Positions 25,885 through 33,260 of a stretch of DNA of 64,000 nt are shown here, in pieces. Below the pieces are notes generated by a model. It saw nothing but the letters and a program-made list of their open reading frames with translations. It was not told the origin of the DNA and did no database searches. Position numbers and translations under genes: made by a program. The stretch spans positions 1,922,001-1,986,000 of the forward strand of contig OY970370.1 in the NCBI GenBank assembly GCA_963718745.1. Direction: 5' to 3'. This stretch comes from Fermentibacter sp963718745 [NCBI: Candidatus Fermentibacterota bacterium]. GTDB lineage: Bacteria; Fermentibacterota; Fermentibacteria; Fermentibacterales. The stretch's first letter is position 1, and every line of letters starts with the position of its first letter.

Positions 25885-26348
25885 CTGCCCAGGAGCCTGC
25901 CGGCGCATCCGTAGCCGGTCTCGACGACCGGCGGGGCGCCCCTCGCATAGAGGATCGCGACCGGGAGGACATCGACGGGGAACGTGGAAGCGAAGACGGA
26001 ATCCGCCAGGTAGACCGGGAGTGAGATCCCCAGGTCGTTGGCGCAGGCCTGGGCATAGTTCCTGTCTTCTATGTCGAACTGGATCGGGAGGATGCTTATG
26101 AGAGTGTCCCGGACCGATGCCAGCTCCACGAGCCCGGAGTCGGCCGCCGCGCTTCCTTTCAGCGGGATCCAGAAGTAGACGACGGCAAGGCTGTCGGCGG
26201 ACAGGTCCGGGACGGACCCGTCCGGACCCGTCAGCATGCCCGGGAGCGTGAGCGGGCCTGGGGACTCGTCCGGAGGCGGTCCGCCGTCCTCGCAGGCGGA
26301 CAGCGCGAGGAGGAGGGATGCGGTGAGGAAGGCCCGTGATCCTGTCAT
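25881..26348 (-). CDS. Lipoprotein with thioredoxin-like fold lacking the CxxC pair
   Basis: The 155-aa product begins with a lipoprotein signal (LLLALSACEDG). The mature part resembles TlpA/ResA-type proteins: DLSADSLAVVYFWIPLKGSAA, where the redox CxxC should follow the strand, then ISLPVYLADS and the cis-Pro-like DVLPVAILY. The CxxC is absent, so it is probably not an oxidoreductase. The ATG overlaps the stop of the gene upstream. A binding role at the periplasmic face is inference. Confidence 0.7.
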   Translation of the reverse strand: MTGSRAFLTASLLLALSACEDGGPPPDESPGPLTLPGMLTGPDGSVPDLSADSLAVVYFWIPLKGSAAADSGLVELASVRDTLISILPIQFDIEDRNYAQACANDLGISLPVYLADSVFASTFPVDVLPVAILYARGAPPVVETGYGCAGRLLGR

Positions 26349-26746
26349 GTCGAGTCGTGCTCCATTCTCTCCAGAAGAGCCCGGGCAGCCGTTCCGCCGT
26401 CTGTGCCCGGGTAGAGGAGCGCATATCTGCATCCACCCAGGTCGATGGCGGAAACCTCCTCCCGGAGCCGTCCCCGTTCGAGCGCGACCGGGGATTCCAC
26501 TATGGCGAGAATCGACGAGTCGGGAAGGAGGGTGGTCGAGATCCTGTACGGGAAGATCGAACAATCGCCCCGCAGGACGCCGTCCGAGCCCGGGGTTCCG
26601 TTGTATGCGACATCCTCCGCGAGGAGGTCGATGTCAGCCAGGTTCGATATGGTGGAAGCGGGCCGCCTGAAAAGCACGGGCACGAGAAGAACGGCGAGTG
26701 CGCCCAGGAGACCGGCGGCGGATACGAACCTCCCGCTCGCCGGCAA
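26345..26746 (-). CDS. Small membrane-anchored protein, unknown function
   Basis: The 133-aa product has one N-terminal hydrophobic segment (VSAAGLLGALAVLLVPVLF), then a soluble domain with two Cys (GDCSIF, GGCRYA) but no known motif. The start is a TTG 3 nt after the anti-sigma stop. Its position in the ECF operon suggests an envelope role. Confidence 0.6.
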   Translation of the reverse strand: MPASGRFVSAAGLLGALAVLLVPVLFRRPASTISNLADIDLLAEDVAYNGTPGSDGVLRGDCSIFPYRISTTLLPDSSILAIVESPVALERGRLREEVSAIDLGGCRYALLYPGTDGGTAARALLERMEHDST

Positions 26747-26749
26747 GGG

Positions 26750-26977
26750 TTACTGCTCGCCCCCGGATGTGATCACGGAGATGCGGTTCTTCAGGTCCTG
26801 CGGGGCGGAGACCCTTAGCAGGTCCCGCAGCCTGGATCTGAAGAAAAGCATCCCATCGACGCAGGTTCTGCACGCCTCGCAACCGGACATGTGGTTCTCC
26901 AGCCTCCTGCGGTCTTCGCCGGAAAGCTCCCCGGAGATGTAGTCCTGGATGCTGCTAGCCTCCTGTGAGCACCTCAC
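26750..26977 (-). CDS. Zinc-finger anti-sigma factor (soluble)
   Basis: The 75-aa product has the ZAS motif His-x3-Cys-x2-Cys (HMSGCEACRTC) in an anti-sigma fold, with an additional nearby Cys. There is no membrane segment, so it is cytoplasmic, as in RsrA-like thiol-responsive anti-sigmas. It overlaps the end of the sigma gene by 23 bp and should bind and silence that sigma factor. A redox or metal signal is inferred from the zinc-thiol motif. Confidence 0.85.
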   Translation of the reverse strand: MRCSQEASSIQDYISGELSGEDRRRLENHMSGCEACRTCVDGMLFFRSRLRDLLRVSAPQDLKNRISVITSGGEQ

Positions 26978-27560
26978 CGCCGGACCCCTCCATCATCGAG
27001 GACTGCCATTCGATCAGCAGCCTCCTGAGAATCGCACGACCCCTGTGGATTCTCGACCTCACCGTACCTATCGGGATGGCAAGTATCTGCGCGATCTCCG
27101 CGTAGGACATCTCCTCGACGTCGCAGAGCACGACCGCGCTCCTGAACTCCTCCGGAAGCCGGTTCAGAGCCTTCTCTATGTCCTCCCTCATCAACCCCGT
27201 GAGGAAGGATTTCTGCGGATCCGGAGAGCGGGGGGACTCGAACCCGTCCTGGTCCTCGCCCGCCAGTTCGTCCAGCCAGTCGCACGAAACAGTCTTCGGA
27301 GACCTGCATGCAGCCCTTCTGTCGTTCAGGAAAGTGTTTCTAAGGATTGCAAACAGCCAGGCCCTCGCATTTGTTCCCAGACGATACTGGGAGCGCGCCT
27401 TGAAGGCCCTTGCATATGTCTCCTGGACGAGATCCGACGCATCCTCGGGATTCCTTGTGAGATGGATCGCATAGCCGTAGAGACCGTCGAGATACTGGAG
27501 TACCTCGACTTCGAAGCGGTCTCCCGGACCACCGGTTGCTGGAGTGCGCTCGGCTGTCAT
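26955..27560 (-). CDS. ECF-family RNA polymerase sigma factor
   Basis: The 201-aa product has sigma region 2 (ASDLVQETYARAFKARSQY, ARAWLFAILRNTFLNDRR) and region 4 (LPEEFRSAVVLCDVEEMSY, IPIGTVRSRIHRGRAILRR), joined by an acidic linker. It heads the minus-strand operon to 16119, so it probably controls envelope genes including, or beyond, those in its own operon. Its ATG lies 9 nt downstream of a -10 box with no Shine-Dalgarno sequence. Confidence 0.95.
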   Translation of the reverse strand: MTAERTPATGGPGDRFEVEVLQYLDGLYGYAIHLTRNPEDASDLVQETYARAFKARSQYRLGTNARAWLFAILRNTFLNDRRAACRSPKTVSCDWLDELAGEDQDGFESPRSPDPQKSFLTGLMREDIEKALNRLPEEFRSAVVLCDVEEMSYAEIAQILAIPIGTVRSRIHRGRAILRRLLIEWQSSMMEGSGGEVLTGG

Positions 27561-27569
27561 CGTGAGTCT

Positions 27570-27598
27570 ATTCTACACGCAATCGCTCCAGCGGGCAA
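27570..27598 (-). promoter_or_regulatory. Sigma-70 promoter of the ECF sigma operon, giving a nearly leaderless mRNA
   Basis: Minus strand: TTGCCC (27598-27593), a 17-nt spacer, and TAGAAT (27575-27570). The ATG of the sigma gene begins at 27560, so transcription would start within a few nucleotides of it. The lack of any ribosome site there fits. Confidence 0.5.
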
Positions 27599-27619
27599 CC
27601 TGAACGAGAACAGCCCTTT

Positions 27620-27635
27620 GCACAACCCGTTGTGT
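27620..27635 (+). promoter_or_regulatory. NrdR-box-like operator 1
   Basis: The 16-bp site contains the perfect palindrome CACAAC-CC-GTTGTG. I count 12 of 16 positions matching the NrdR consensus aCACwATATaTwGtgt. It lies 133 bp before nrdJ, which NrdR commonly represses when dATP is plentiful. It also sits just upstream of the divergent ECF promoter. Confidence 0.6.
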
Positions 27636-27652
27636 TTTCATCCAGGGTGGGG

Positions 27653-27668
27653 CTACAAGATATTGACA
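27653..27668 (+). promoter_or_regulatory. NrdR-box-like operator 2, overlapping the nrdJ -35
   Basis: CTACAAGATATTGACA matches the NrdR consensus at 10 or 11 of 16 positions with the CAA-N4-TTG core of box 1. It begins 33 bp after box 1, about three helical turns, as expected of tandem NrdR boxes. It covers the -35 hexamer at 27663, so binding should block RNA polymerase. Confidence 0.55.
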
Positions 27669-27691
27669 CCGGAGTCCTGCCCGGTTACGTT
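27663..27691 (+). promoter_or_regulatory. Predicted nrdJ promoter
   Basis: TTGACA (27663-27668), a 17-nt spacer, and TACGTT (27686-27691). A CCCCGAT/ATCGGGG hairpin (27693-27709) follows immediately, at or just after the transcription start. A GGGGGGAG ribosome site precedes the nrdJ ATG. Confidence 0.5.
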
Positions 27692-27753
27692 GCCCCGATG
27701 GCATCGGGGGTGAGTGCGGGGGTCGCAACCTTCTCGGGGGGGGGAGTTCGACG

Positions 27754-30123
27754 ATGGCGATGAGGGAATCCTCCTCTGTTGAATCGGATCTTTTCGGCGG
27801 ATTTGCGGAGGAGGGTGCGGCTGCCTTCGAGGAACCGGTCGAACCCCGGTTTTCGCGCAATGCGGACGTGGTCCTGCGCAAGCGATATCTGAAGAGGTCC
27901 ACCGACGGGGAGATCCTCGAAACTCCGAGGGAGATGCTCTGGCGCGTAGCCGCGAGCGTCGCCGCCGCCGAGTCCCGTTTCGGCGCATCCGACAGGGAGC
28001 GCTGGTCGGCGCGGTTCTACAACATGATGGCCAGGCTCGAGTTCATGCCGAACTCCCCGACGCTCATGAATGCCGGCAGGGACCTCGGACAGCTCTCCGC
28101 CTGCTTCGTCCTGCCCGTAGAGGACGACATGGAGAGCATCTTCGAGGCGGTCAAGAACACCGCGCTGATCCACAAGAGCGGCGGCGGGACGGGCTTCTCG
28201 TTCACGCGGATAAGGCCGAAGGACGACGTAGTCCTGTCCACCAGGGGCATCTCGAGCGGTCCCATCTCGTTCATGTCGGTCTTCGACAAGGCTACCGAGA
28301 CCATCAAGCAGGGAGGCGTGAGGCGCGGCGCCAACATGGCGGTCCTCTCCGTGGATCACCCCGACATCCTCGAGTTCATCGAAGCCAAGCGCGACATGCA
28401 GAAGCTCAACAATTTCAACCTCTCCGTGGCGATAACGGACAGGTTCATGGACTGCGTGGAGAGGGAGGCGGAGTTCACCCTCAACAACCCGAGGACGGGC
28501 GAGCCCGTGTCCACGCTGCACGCCTCGGAGATCTTCAGGAAGATAGTCGAGTCGGCATGGGCCTCCGGCGAGCCTGGCATCATCTTCATCGACAGGATGA
28601 ACGAGGCCAACCCCACGCCCCAGCTGGGGAGGATCGAGGCTACGAACCCCTGCGGAGAACAGCCTCTCCTGCCGTACGAGGCGTGCAACCTCGGCTCGAT
28701 CAACCTGGCCGCCCATCTCCAGACCGCTCCGGACGGCTCCAGGACCCTCGACTGGGAGTCGCTGGACCGCACTGTGCGCGACTCGGTGAGGTTCCTCGAC
28801 GACGTGATCGAGGTGAACCGCTACCCTCTGCCCCAGATAGAGAAGATGGTCGCGGGGAACCGCAAGATAGGCCTCGGCCTGATGGGTTTCGCGGATGCGC
28901 TGTTCGAGATGTGCATCCCGTACGATTCGGAGGAGGCGCTCAAGTTCGCCGAGAAGCTGATGTCATTCGTCCACACGAAGGCGAGGAAGTCGAGCGAGGA
29001 CCTCGCGAGGGAGAGGGGGGCCTTCCCCAACTACAGGGGCAGCGCCCTGGAGAGCCAGGGAGTCCCGCCCATGCGCAACGCCACGGTGACTACGATCGCG
29101 CCCACAGGCTCCATCAGCATCCTCGCAGGCTGCTCCAGCGGGATCGAGCCCGCCTTCGCACTCGCTTTCCAGAGGCGCAACATACTCGACCAGGGCGACG
29201 AACTGCTCGAGATGGTCCCGGCCTTCGAGTCGGTGGCCAGGAGGAGGGGTTTCGACACCCCGGAGGTCCTCTCCGCCGTAACCGAGAAGGGCTCCTGCAG
29301 GGGGGTGTCCGGGGTGCCCGACGAGGTCCAGCGCGTATTCACGACATCCCACGACGTCTCGCCCTCGTACCATGTCAGGATGCAGGCCGCCTTCCAGAAG
29401 TACACCGACAACGCGGTCTCGAAGACCGTGAACCTTCCCGAGACCGCCACGGTCGAGGACGTGGCGGACGTCTACGGCCTGGCTTTCAAGCTTCGCTGCA
29501 AGGGCGTCACGGTCTACCGCGACAAGAGCCGGGACACCCAGGTCCTGAACATCGGTTCCGCACCCGGCGCCCGGGTCGTCTCCGCCGAGCCGGAAGCCCC
29601 CGTACAACCCCTGCGGCAGGGTCCGAGACCCAGGCCCGAGGTCACGACGGGCATCACCCGGAGGGTCAAGACGGGCTGCGGGAACCTCTATGTCACCATA
29701 AACGAGGACGAGTTCGGCCCGGTGGAGATTTTCACCCAGATGGGGAAGGCGGGCGGCTGCGCAGCATCCCAGGCCGAGGCGATAAGCCGGCTCGTCTCAC
29801 TGGCTCTGAGGTCGCACACGCCGCTGGAGGCCGTGGTTCGCGAGCTGAAGGGGATAAGCTGCCACCGAGTCGTCTGGCAGGGCGGGGACAGGATACTCTC
29901 CTGCGCGGACGCCATCGGCAAGACCCTGGAATGGCACAGCGGACAGCGCACGGACACCGTCGAGGGTGCCGTGGGCGGCCCCGAGGCCGTGCCTGGTGCG
30001 GTCGTCTACGAGGACGACCTGCAGAATCACGCAGGCGCCTGCCCCAACTGCGGCGGACCGCTGAAGTACGAGTCGGGCTGCGTCGCCTGCGCCCTGAACT
30101 GCGGCTATTCGGAGTGCGGCTAG
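27754..30123 (+). CDS. nrdJ: Adenosylcobalamin-dependent (class II) ribonucleoside-diphosphate reductase
   Basis: The 789-aa enzyme reduces ribonucleotides to deoxyribonucleotides with a B12-derived radical and needs no oxygen. Features: LEFMPNSPTLMNAGRDLGQLSACF (first active-site Cys), GGTGFSFTRIRP, NPCGEQPLLPYEACNLGSINL (radical Cys and active-site Glu), and TIAPTGSISILAGCSSGIEP. A C-terminal TSCPD-type domain follows (TGCGNLYVTINEDEFGPVEIF) and then a Cys-rich tail (CPNCGGP...CVACALNCGYSEC) that would bind metal and re-reduce the active site. NrdR-like boxes precede it. Confidence 0.96.
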   Translation: MAMRESSSVESDLFGGFAEEGAAAFEEPVEPRFSRNADVVLRKRYLKRSTDGEILETPREMLWRVAASVAAAESRFGASDRERWSARFYNMMARLEFMPNSPTLMNAGRDLGQLSACFVLPVEDDMESIFEAVKNTALIHKSGGGTGFSFTRIRPKDDVVLSTRGISSGPISFMSVFDKATETIKQGGVRRGANMAVLSVDHPDILEFIEAKRDMQKLNNFNLSVAITDRFMDCVEREAEFTLNNPRTGEPVSTLHASEIFRKIVESAWASGEPGIIFIDRMNEANPTPQLGRIEATNPCGEQPLLPYEACNLGSINLAAHLQTAPDGSRTLDWESLDRTVRDSVRFLDDVIEVNRYPLPQIEKMVAGNRKIGLGLMGFADALFEMCIPYDSEEALKFAEKLMSFVHTKARKSSEDLARERGAFPNYRGSALESQGVPPMRNATVTTIAPTGSISILAGCSSGIEPAFALAFQRRNILDQGDELLEMVPAFESVARRRGFDTPEVLSAVTEKGSCRGVSGVPDEVQRVFTTSHDVSPSYHVRMQAAFQKYTDNAVSKTVNLPETATVEDVADVYGLAFKLRCKGVTVYRDKSRDTQVLNIGSAPGARVVSAEPEAPVQPLRQGPRPRPEVTTGITRRVKTGCGNLYVTINEDEFGPVEIFTQMGKAGGCAASQAEAISRLVSLALRSHTPLEAVVRELKGISCHRVVWQGGDRILSCADAIGKTLEWHSGQRTDTVEGAVGGPEAVPGAVVYEDDLQNHAGACPNCGGPLKYESGCVACALNCGYSECG

Positions 30124-30377
30124 TCGGCCGGGGCCTTCTTCGCCTTCTTCTCGGTCTTCGCCTCGACTTCCAGCTCCGCCAGCGCCGACGTGATACCCCC
30201 GGCTATCTGCGCCGCCGTCTCCGGGGTCATGCTCAAGCCCTTCTTCGTGGGCATCCACTCACCGGTCTCCGACATGTAGAAGACTCTGGCGTCGACGTAC
30301 TGCCGGCCCTTGAACTCCTTGAGGACCAGCCTTATCAGGTCCTCGCCCTTCTCGATCTCCAGAACAGTCTTGTCCAT
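30120..30377 (-). CDS. PC4/p15-like single-stranded-DNA-binding protein
   Basis: The 85-aa product matches the transcriptional coactivator PC4 fold: KGEDLIRLVLKEFKGRQYVD, then ARVFYMSETGEWMPTKKGLSM, then a helix and a Lys-rich tail (EKKAKKAPAD). Bacterial members bind ssDNA as dimers. The ATG at 30377 has AGGGG 5 nt upstream; the GTG two codons earlier is less likely. Its TAG and the nrdJ TAG interlock, so the two genes converge with a 4-bp overlap. Confidence 0.85.
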   Translation of the reverse strand: MDKTVLEIEKGEDLIRLVLKEFKGRQYVDARVFYMSETGEWMPTKKGLSMTPETAAQIAGGITSALAELEVEAKTEKKAKKAPAD

Positions 30378-30405
30378 GCTCACCCCTTTTCTGTAATGGC
30401 GCGTT

Positions 30406-30434
30406 AGCTAACCCCCGCCCCTCACTCCTGTCAA
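30406..30434 (-). promoter_or_regulatory. Possible promoter of the PC4-like gene
   Basis: Minus strand: TTGACA (30434-30429), a 17-nt spacer, and TTAGCT (30411-30406), a weak -10 inside the palindrome GTTAGCTAAC. The transcript would start about 22 nt before the ATG. The rest of the gap to 30670 holds an imperfect TGTTC/GAACA repeat near 30559 and nothing else I can name. Confidence 0.35.
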
Positions 30435-30670
30435 GCCCCGGCGTCGATGTTCCGGTGTCGACCGGGTCCTGGTCCGGTCACCGCATCGCGCCTCCGGACG
30501 CATGACGGACCGGCCTGCCTCGCGGCCCGTCCCATCTCCAGAGGCGCATCACGCAGGATCTGTTCAACGGTTAACGGAACAATGCCCGGAAGGCAGGGTA
30601 ATTGTTGTCACCGGCCGGAGGACCGCCTGATCCGCGCTGCCGGAGCCCGAGAACTGGAGGATGAGACAAG

Positions 30671-31282
30671 ATGCGCAAGCGCTCGGTGACTGTTCTTGTA
30701 GCGATCTGCTCCCTGGTCGCAGGCTGCGGGGACGACTCCCCATCCGGCCCGTCCGATACACCGGATTACTTCCCGATGGAGCAGGACGACTGGTGGGTCT
30801 ACGCCTATTCGGCAGAAAGGGTTGCGCCCGACTCCGCCATGTGGGAGCAGGGTGAGGTCCTGCACCTCGTGACAGGGATCTCGGGTGACACCTGCACGGT
30901 CACCAGGACCACCTCCAACTGGATGCTCTTCGGTTCATACCTGGAAGATACGACTGTCACGGTCGATACTCTCGTATATCTCGTGACAGCCGACTCGGTA
31001 TGGCTGGCCGGGCCGGGAGTGAAGGTCCTCGACCTCCCGCTCGAGCTGGGCAAGACCTGGGGCGGATACACCGTCACGGACATGGATGCCTCTGTGGAGA
31101 CCCCCGCCGGCCTGTTCACGGGATGTGCGGAGGTGCAGGCGTTCAGTTCCATGTGGGACTGCAACGTCCTGACAATCTACTGCCCCTCCGTCGGCGAGGT
31201 TGCCAGACTCGCATACGGAGCCTCGCAGGGTCCCGAGATTCGATACGATATCAAGTTCGAACTGCAGGGATCATCCCGTTGA
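30671..31282 (+). CDS. Lipoprotein, unknown function
   Basis: The 203-aa product has a classic lipoprotein signal (LVAICSLVAGCGDDSPSG). The mature domain alternates beta strands with aromatic residues (YFPMEQDDWWVYAY), a pattern common in surface lipoproteins of uncultured FCB-group bacteria, but I cannot assign a family. A GGAGG lies about 10 nt before the ATG. Probably monocistronic. Confidence 0.75.
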   Translation: MRKRSVTVLVAICSLVAGCGDDSPSGPSDTPDYFPMEQDDWWVYAYSAERVAPDSAMWEQGEVLHLVTGISGDTCTVTRTTSNWMLFGSYLEDTTVTVDTLVYLVTADSVWLAGPGVKVLDLPLELGKTWGGYTVTDMDASVETPAGLFTGCAEVQAFSSMWDCNVLTIYCPSVGEVARLAYGASQGPEIRYDIKFELQGSSR

Positions 31283-31360
31283 TGAACGAGCATCCCCGTC
31301 CACTCCGGTGAGGATGATCCTCAGACCCCGTGTCGCGTGTGCAGGGGATGGGGGGCCGGC

Positions 31361-31780
31361 ATGGCTCTGAGCATCTTCGAGGACAGGGCGGAGCCACCCG
31401 GTTCCGCGGATCTCGACGGGGCGCTGGGGCGGACCGGCGCGCTCTGGGATGAGCTGATAAGGGACGTCGAGGGGCGCCTCGGCGGGATAGACAGGGAATG
31501 GGCCTTCGCAGGACCGGCGTTCGGCTGGTCGCTTCGGCTGGTCAGGCAGAAACGGAGAATAGTCTACCTGATCCCGCAGAGCGGCCGGTTCCTCGCGGGC
31601 GTGGTCCTCGGCGAGAAGGCCGTTGCTGCAGCGATCGCGGGGGATCTTCCCGACACGGTCCTCGAAGTTCTGAACAGCGCCCCGAAGCATGCGGAGGGCC
31701 GCGGAATCCGGCTGGCCGTCGGATCGCATGAAGACCTGGAGGCCGTGAAGCTCCTGGTATCGCTCAAGATTTCCGGCTAG
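31361..31780 (+). CDS. DUF3788 family protein
   Basis: The 139-aa product matches the DUF3788 pattern: an N-terminal LWDELIRDVEGRL, WAFAGPAFGWSLRLVRQKRRIVYL, PQSGRFLAGVVLGEKAV and a C-terminal RGIRLAVGSHEDLEAVKLLVSLK. It is a small soluble protein of unknown function. I chose the ATG at 31361 over the upstream ATG at 31337 because family members begin just before the conserved Trp region. Confidence 0.75.
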   Translation: MALSIFEDRAEPPGSADLDGALGRTGALWDELIRDVEGRLGGIDREWAFAGPAFGWSLRLVRQKRRIVYLIPQSGRFLAGVVLGEKAVAAAIAGDLPDTVLEVLNSAPKHAEGRGIRLAVGSHEDLEAVKLLVSLKISG

Positions 31781-31808
31781 CACCCCGGGGGACTGTCAGC
31801 ACCGTTGC

Positions 31809-33158
31809 TCAGATGTAGCCCAGGTCCCTCAGGGTCCTGGCTGCATTTTCATCGAGCACTACGGATCTGTTTCCGAGCTTCGGCAGGGCCAGATACTTGA
31901 CTATGCTGTCCGCCAGCATGCTGTCGGGAGGAAGAGGAAGCACCTCCGCCGGGTCGGAGGCGAGGTCGAAGAGAAGGAGGGCTCCCTCCGCGGAGTCGAG
32001 AATCAGCTTTCTGTCGCCGTAGCGAACGCAGTAGAGCGTATTCGAACGGGTGCTGCCGGAGGGCATGGCCCTTTCGGGTATCTCGGGAGCCAGTATGTCG
32101 GTGCCGGCCATCATCTCCGGAACAGGCACCCCGGCCAGGGCGAGGATGGTGGGGGTGATGTCGATCTGGCCGACCACCTCGGACCGGATCACGCCTGCCG
32201 GGACTCCCGGGCCGTGGAAGACAAGGGGGATGTGCAGCATCTCCTGGAAGAGCGTGTTTCCGTGATCGTACCCGCCCCTTTCCATGAACTCTTCTCCATG
32301 GTCCGCAACCATGACAACGACGGTTTCCGATCCCCGGCCGGCTTCGCTGACGCAGCGAAGGAGCCTTTCGATCCCTTCGTCCGCCATCCGGATCTCTCCG
32401 TCGTACTGTGTCTCGAGATAGAGAGCCTCGCCGCGGTCGAAAGGCCTGTTGTCCCCGTCCAGGGAGAAGCCCGAAATACCGGTATAGCGCGAAAGGGAGT
32501 CGACGCTGAACATCGTGTCGAAGGGCGGCGAGGGATCGAAGGGATTGTGCATCTCGAACACGTGTACGACGGCGAAGAACCGCTCGTCGCCCGGAATGGT
32601 CGACAACCACTGCGAAACATGGGCCGCCGTCTCCTCCAGGTGCCCGTCCAGGGCGCGGCCGGTGTAGACCACCAGCTCGTCCCATCCTCTGTCGTATCCG
32701 AATTCCGGGCCGAGCCAGGGGATGCAGAATTCACCGAATGTATGATACCCGGCTTCCTGCATGAGGACGGGGAGGAAGGGCAGGTCCGGATCGAGCCCGA
32801 ACAGATCCGACTCGATCTGTCCTGCTCCGTGGCTCTGCGGGTAGAGGCCTGTAAGAACAGTCGTCACCGCCGGCAGAGTCCAGGGTGCCTGCGACTGGGC
32901 GTTGGCGAACAGAGTGCCTTCACCCGCAAGGCTGTCCATCGTCGGAGTCGTTTCCCGATCGTAGCCGTAGCAGCTGCAGTGGTCGGCCCTCTGGCTGTCG
33001 TAGATCACAAGGAGGAAAGAAGGTCCTTCGTTCCTGTACTCACGGCAGGAAGCGGCGCATAGCGGAACAACCGCCGTCGCAGCAAGAACAAGTGCCTTCC
33101 ACAGGCCCCTTGCCGATGTTTCCTGACGGTTTCCGTGTCCGGACCGGTCAGCCATCAT
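31809..33158 (-). CDS. Sulfatase-like hydrolase of the alkaline phosphatase superfamily, exported
   Basis: The 449-aa product has a signal peptide ending near CAASC, a possible lipoprotein site. The metal motifs of the superfamily follow: LLVIYDSQRADHCSCYGY, APWTLPAVTTVLTGLYPQSHG, VVMVADHGEEFMERGG and YDHGN. The nucleophile position lies in WTLPAVTT, with Thr rather than the Cys that true sulfatases convert to formylglycine. It is therefore more likely a phosphatase or phosphotransferase acting on surface glycans or lipids. AAGGAG precedes the first ATG. Confidence 0.85.
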   Translation of the reverse strand: MMADRSGHGNRQETSARGLWKALVLAATAVVPLCAASCREYRNEGPSFLLVIYDSQRADHCSCYGYDRETTPTMDSLAGEGTLFANAQSQAPWTLPAVTTVLTGLYPQSHGAGQIESDLFGLDPDLPFLPVLMQEAGYHTFGEFCIPWLGPEFGYDRGWDELVVYTGRALDGHLEETAAHVSQWLSTIPGDERFFAVVHVFEMHNPFDPSPPFDTMFSVDSLSRYTGISGFSLDGDNRPFDRGEALYLETQYDGEIRMADEGIERLLRCVSEAGRGSETVVVMVADHGEEFMERGGYDHGNTLFQEMLHIPLVFHGPGVPAGVIRSEVVGQIDITPTILALAGVPVPEMMAGTDILAPEIPERAMPSGSTRSNTLYCVRYGDRKLILDSAEGALLLFDLASDPAEVLPLPPDSMLADSIVKYLALPKLGNRSVVLDENAARTLRDLGYI

Positions 33159-33205
33159 GGTTCTCCTTGCGAAGGATCTGGAAACAAGTCATCCGACCGG
33201 CCTAT

Positions 33206-33243
33206 CATAGAAAAGAAACGGAGCCGGGAGGACCCGGCTCCGT
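33206..33243 (-). terminator. Rho-independent terminator after the secreted protein gene
   Basis: A perfect 11-bp stem (33218-33228 with 33233-33243; half-site ACGGAGCCGGG) and a 4-nt loop, followed on the minus strand by the T-rich tract TTTCTTTTC. It ends the gene at 33261. This is the clearest terminator in the window. Confidence 0.88.
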
Positions 33244-33260
33244 TCGATGCAAGCGGGGCT

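Noticed and set aside
25881-26348. Thiol-disulfide oxidoreductase call for the lipoprotein
   Set aside because: The fold fits, but the CxxC pair is missing at the expected place, so a redox function is not supported.
27685-28716. A 343-codon minus-strand frame opposite nrdJ
   Set aside because: Fully antisense to the well-conserved nrdJ frame, with no motif of its own.
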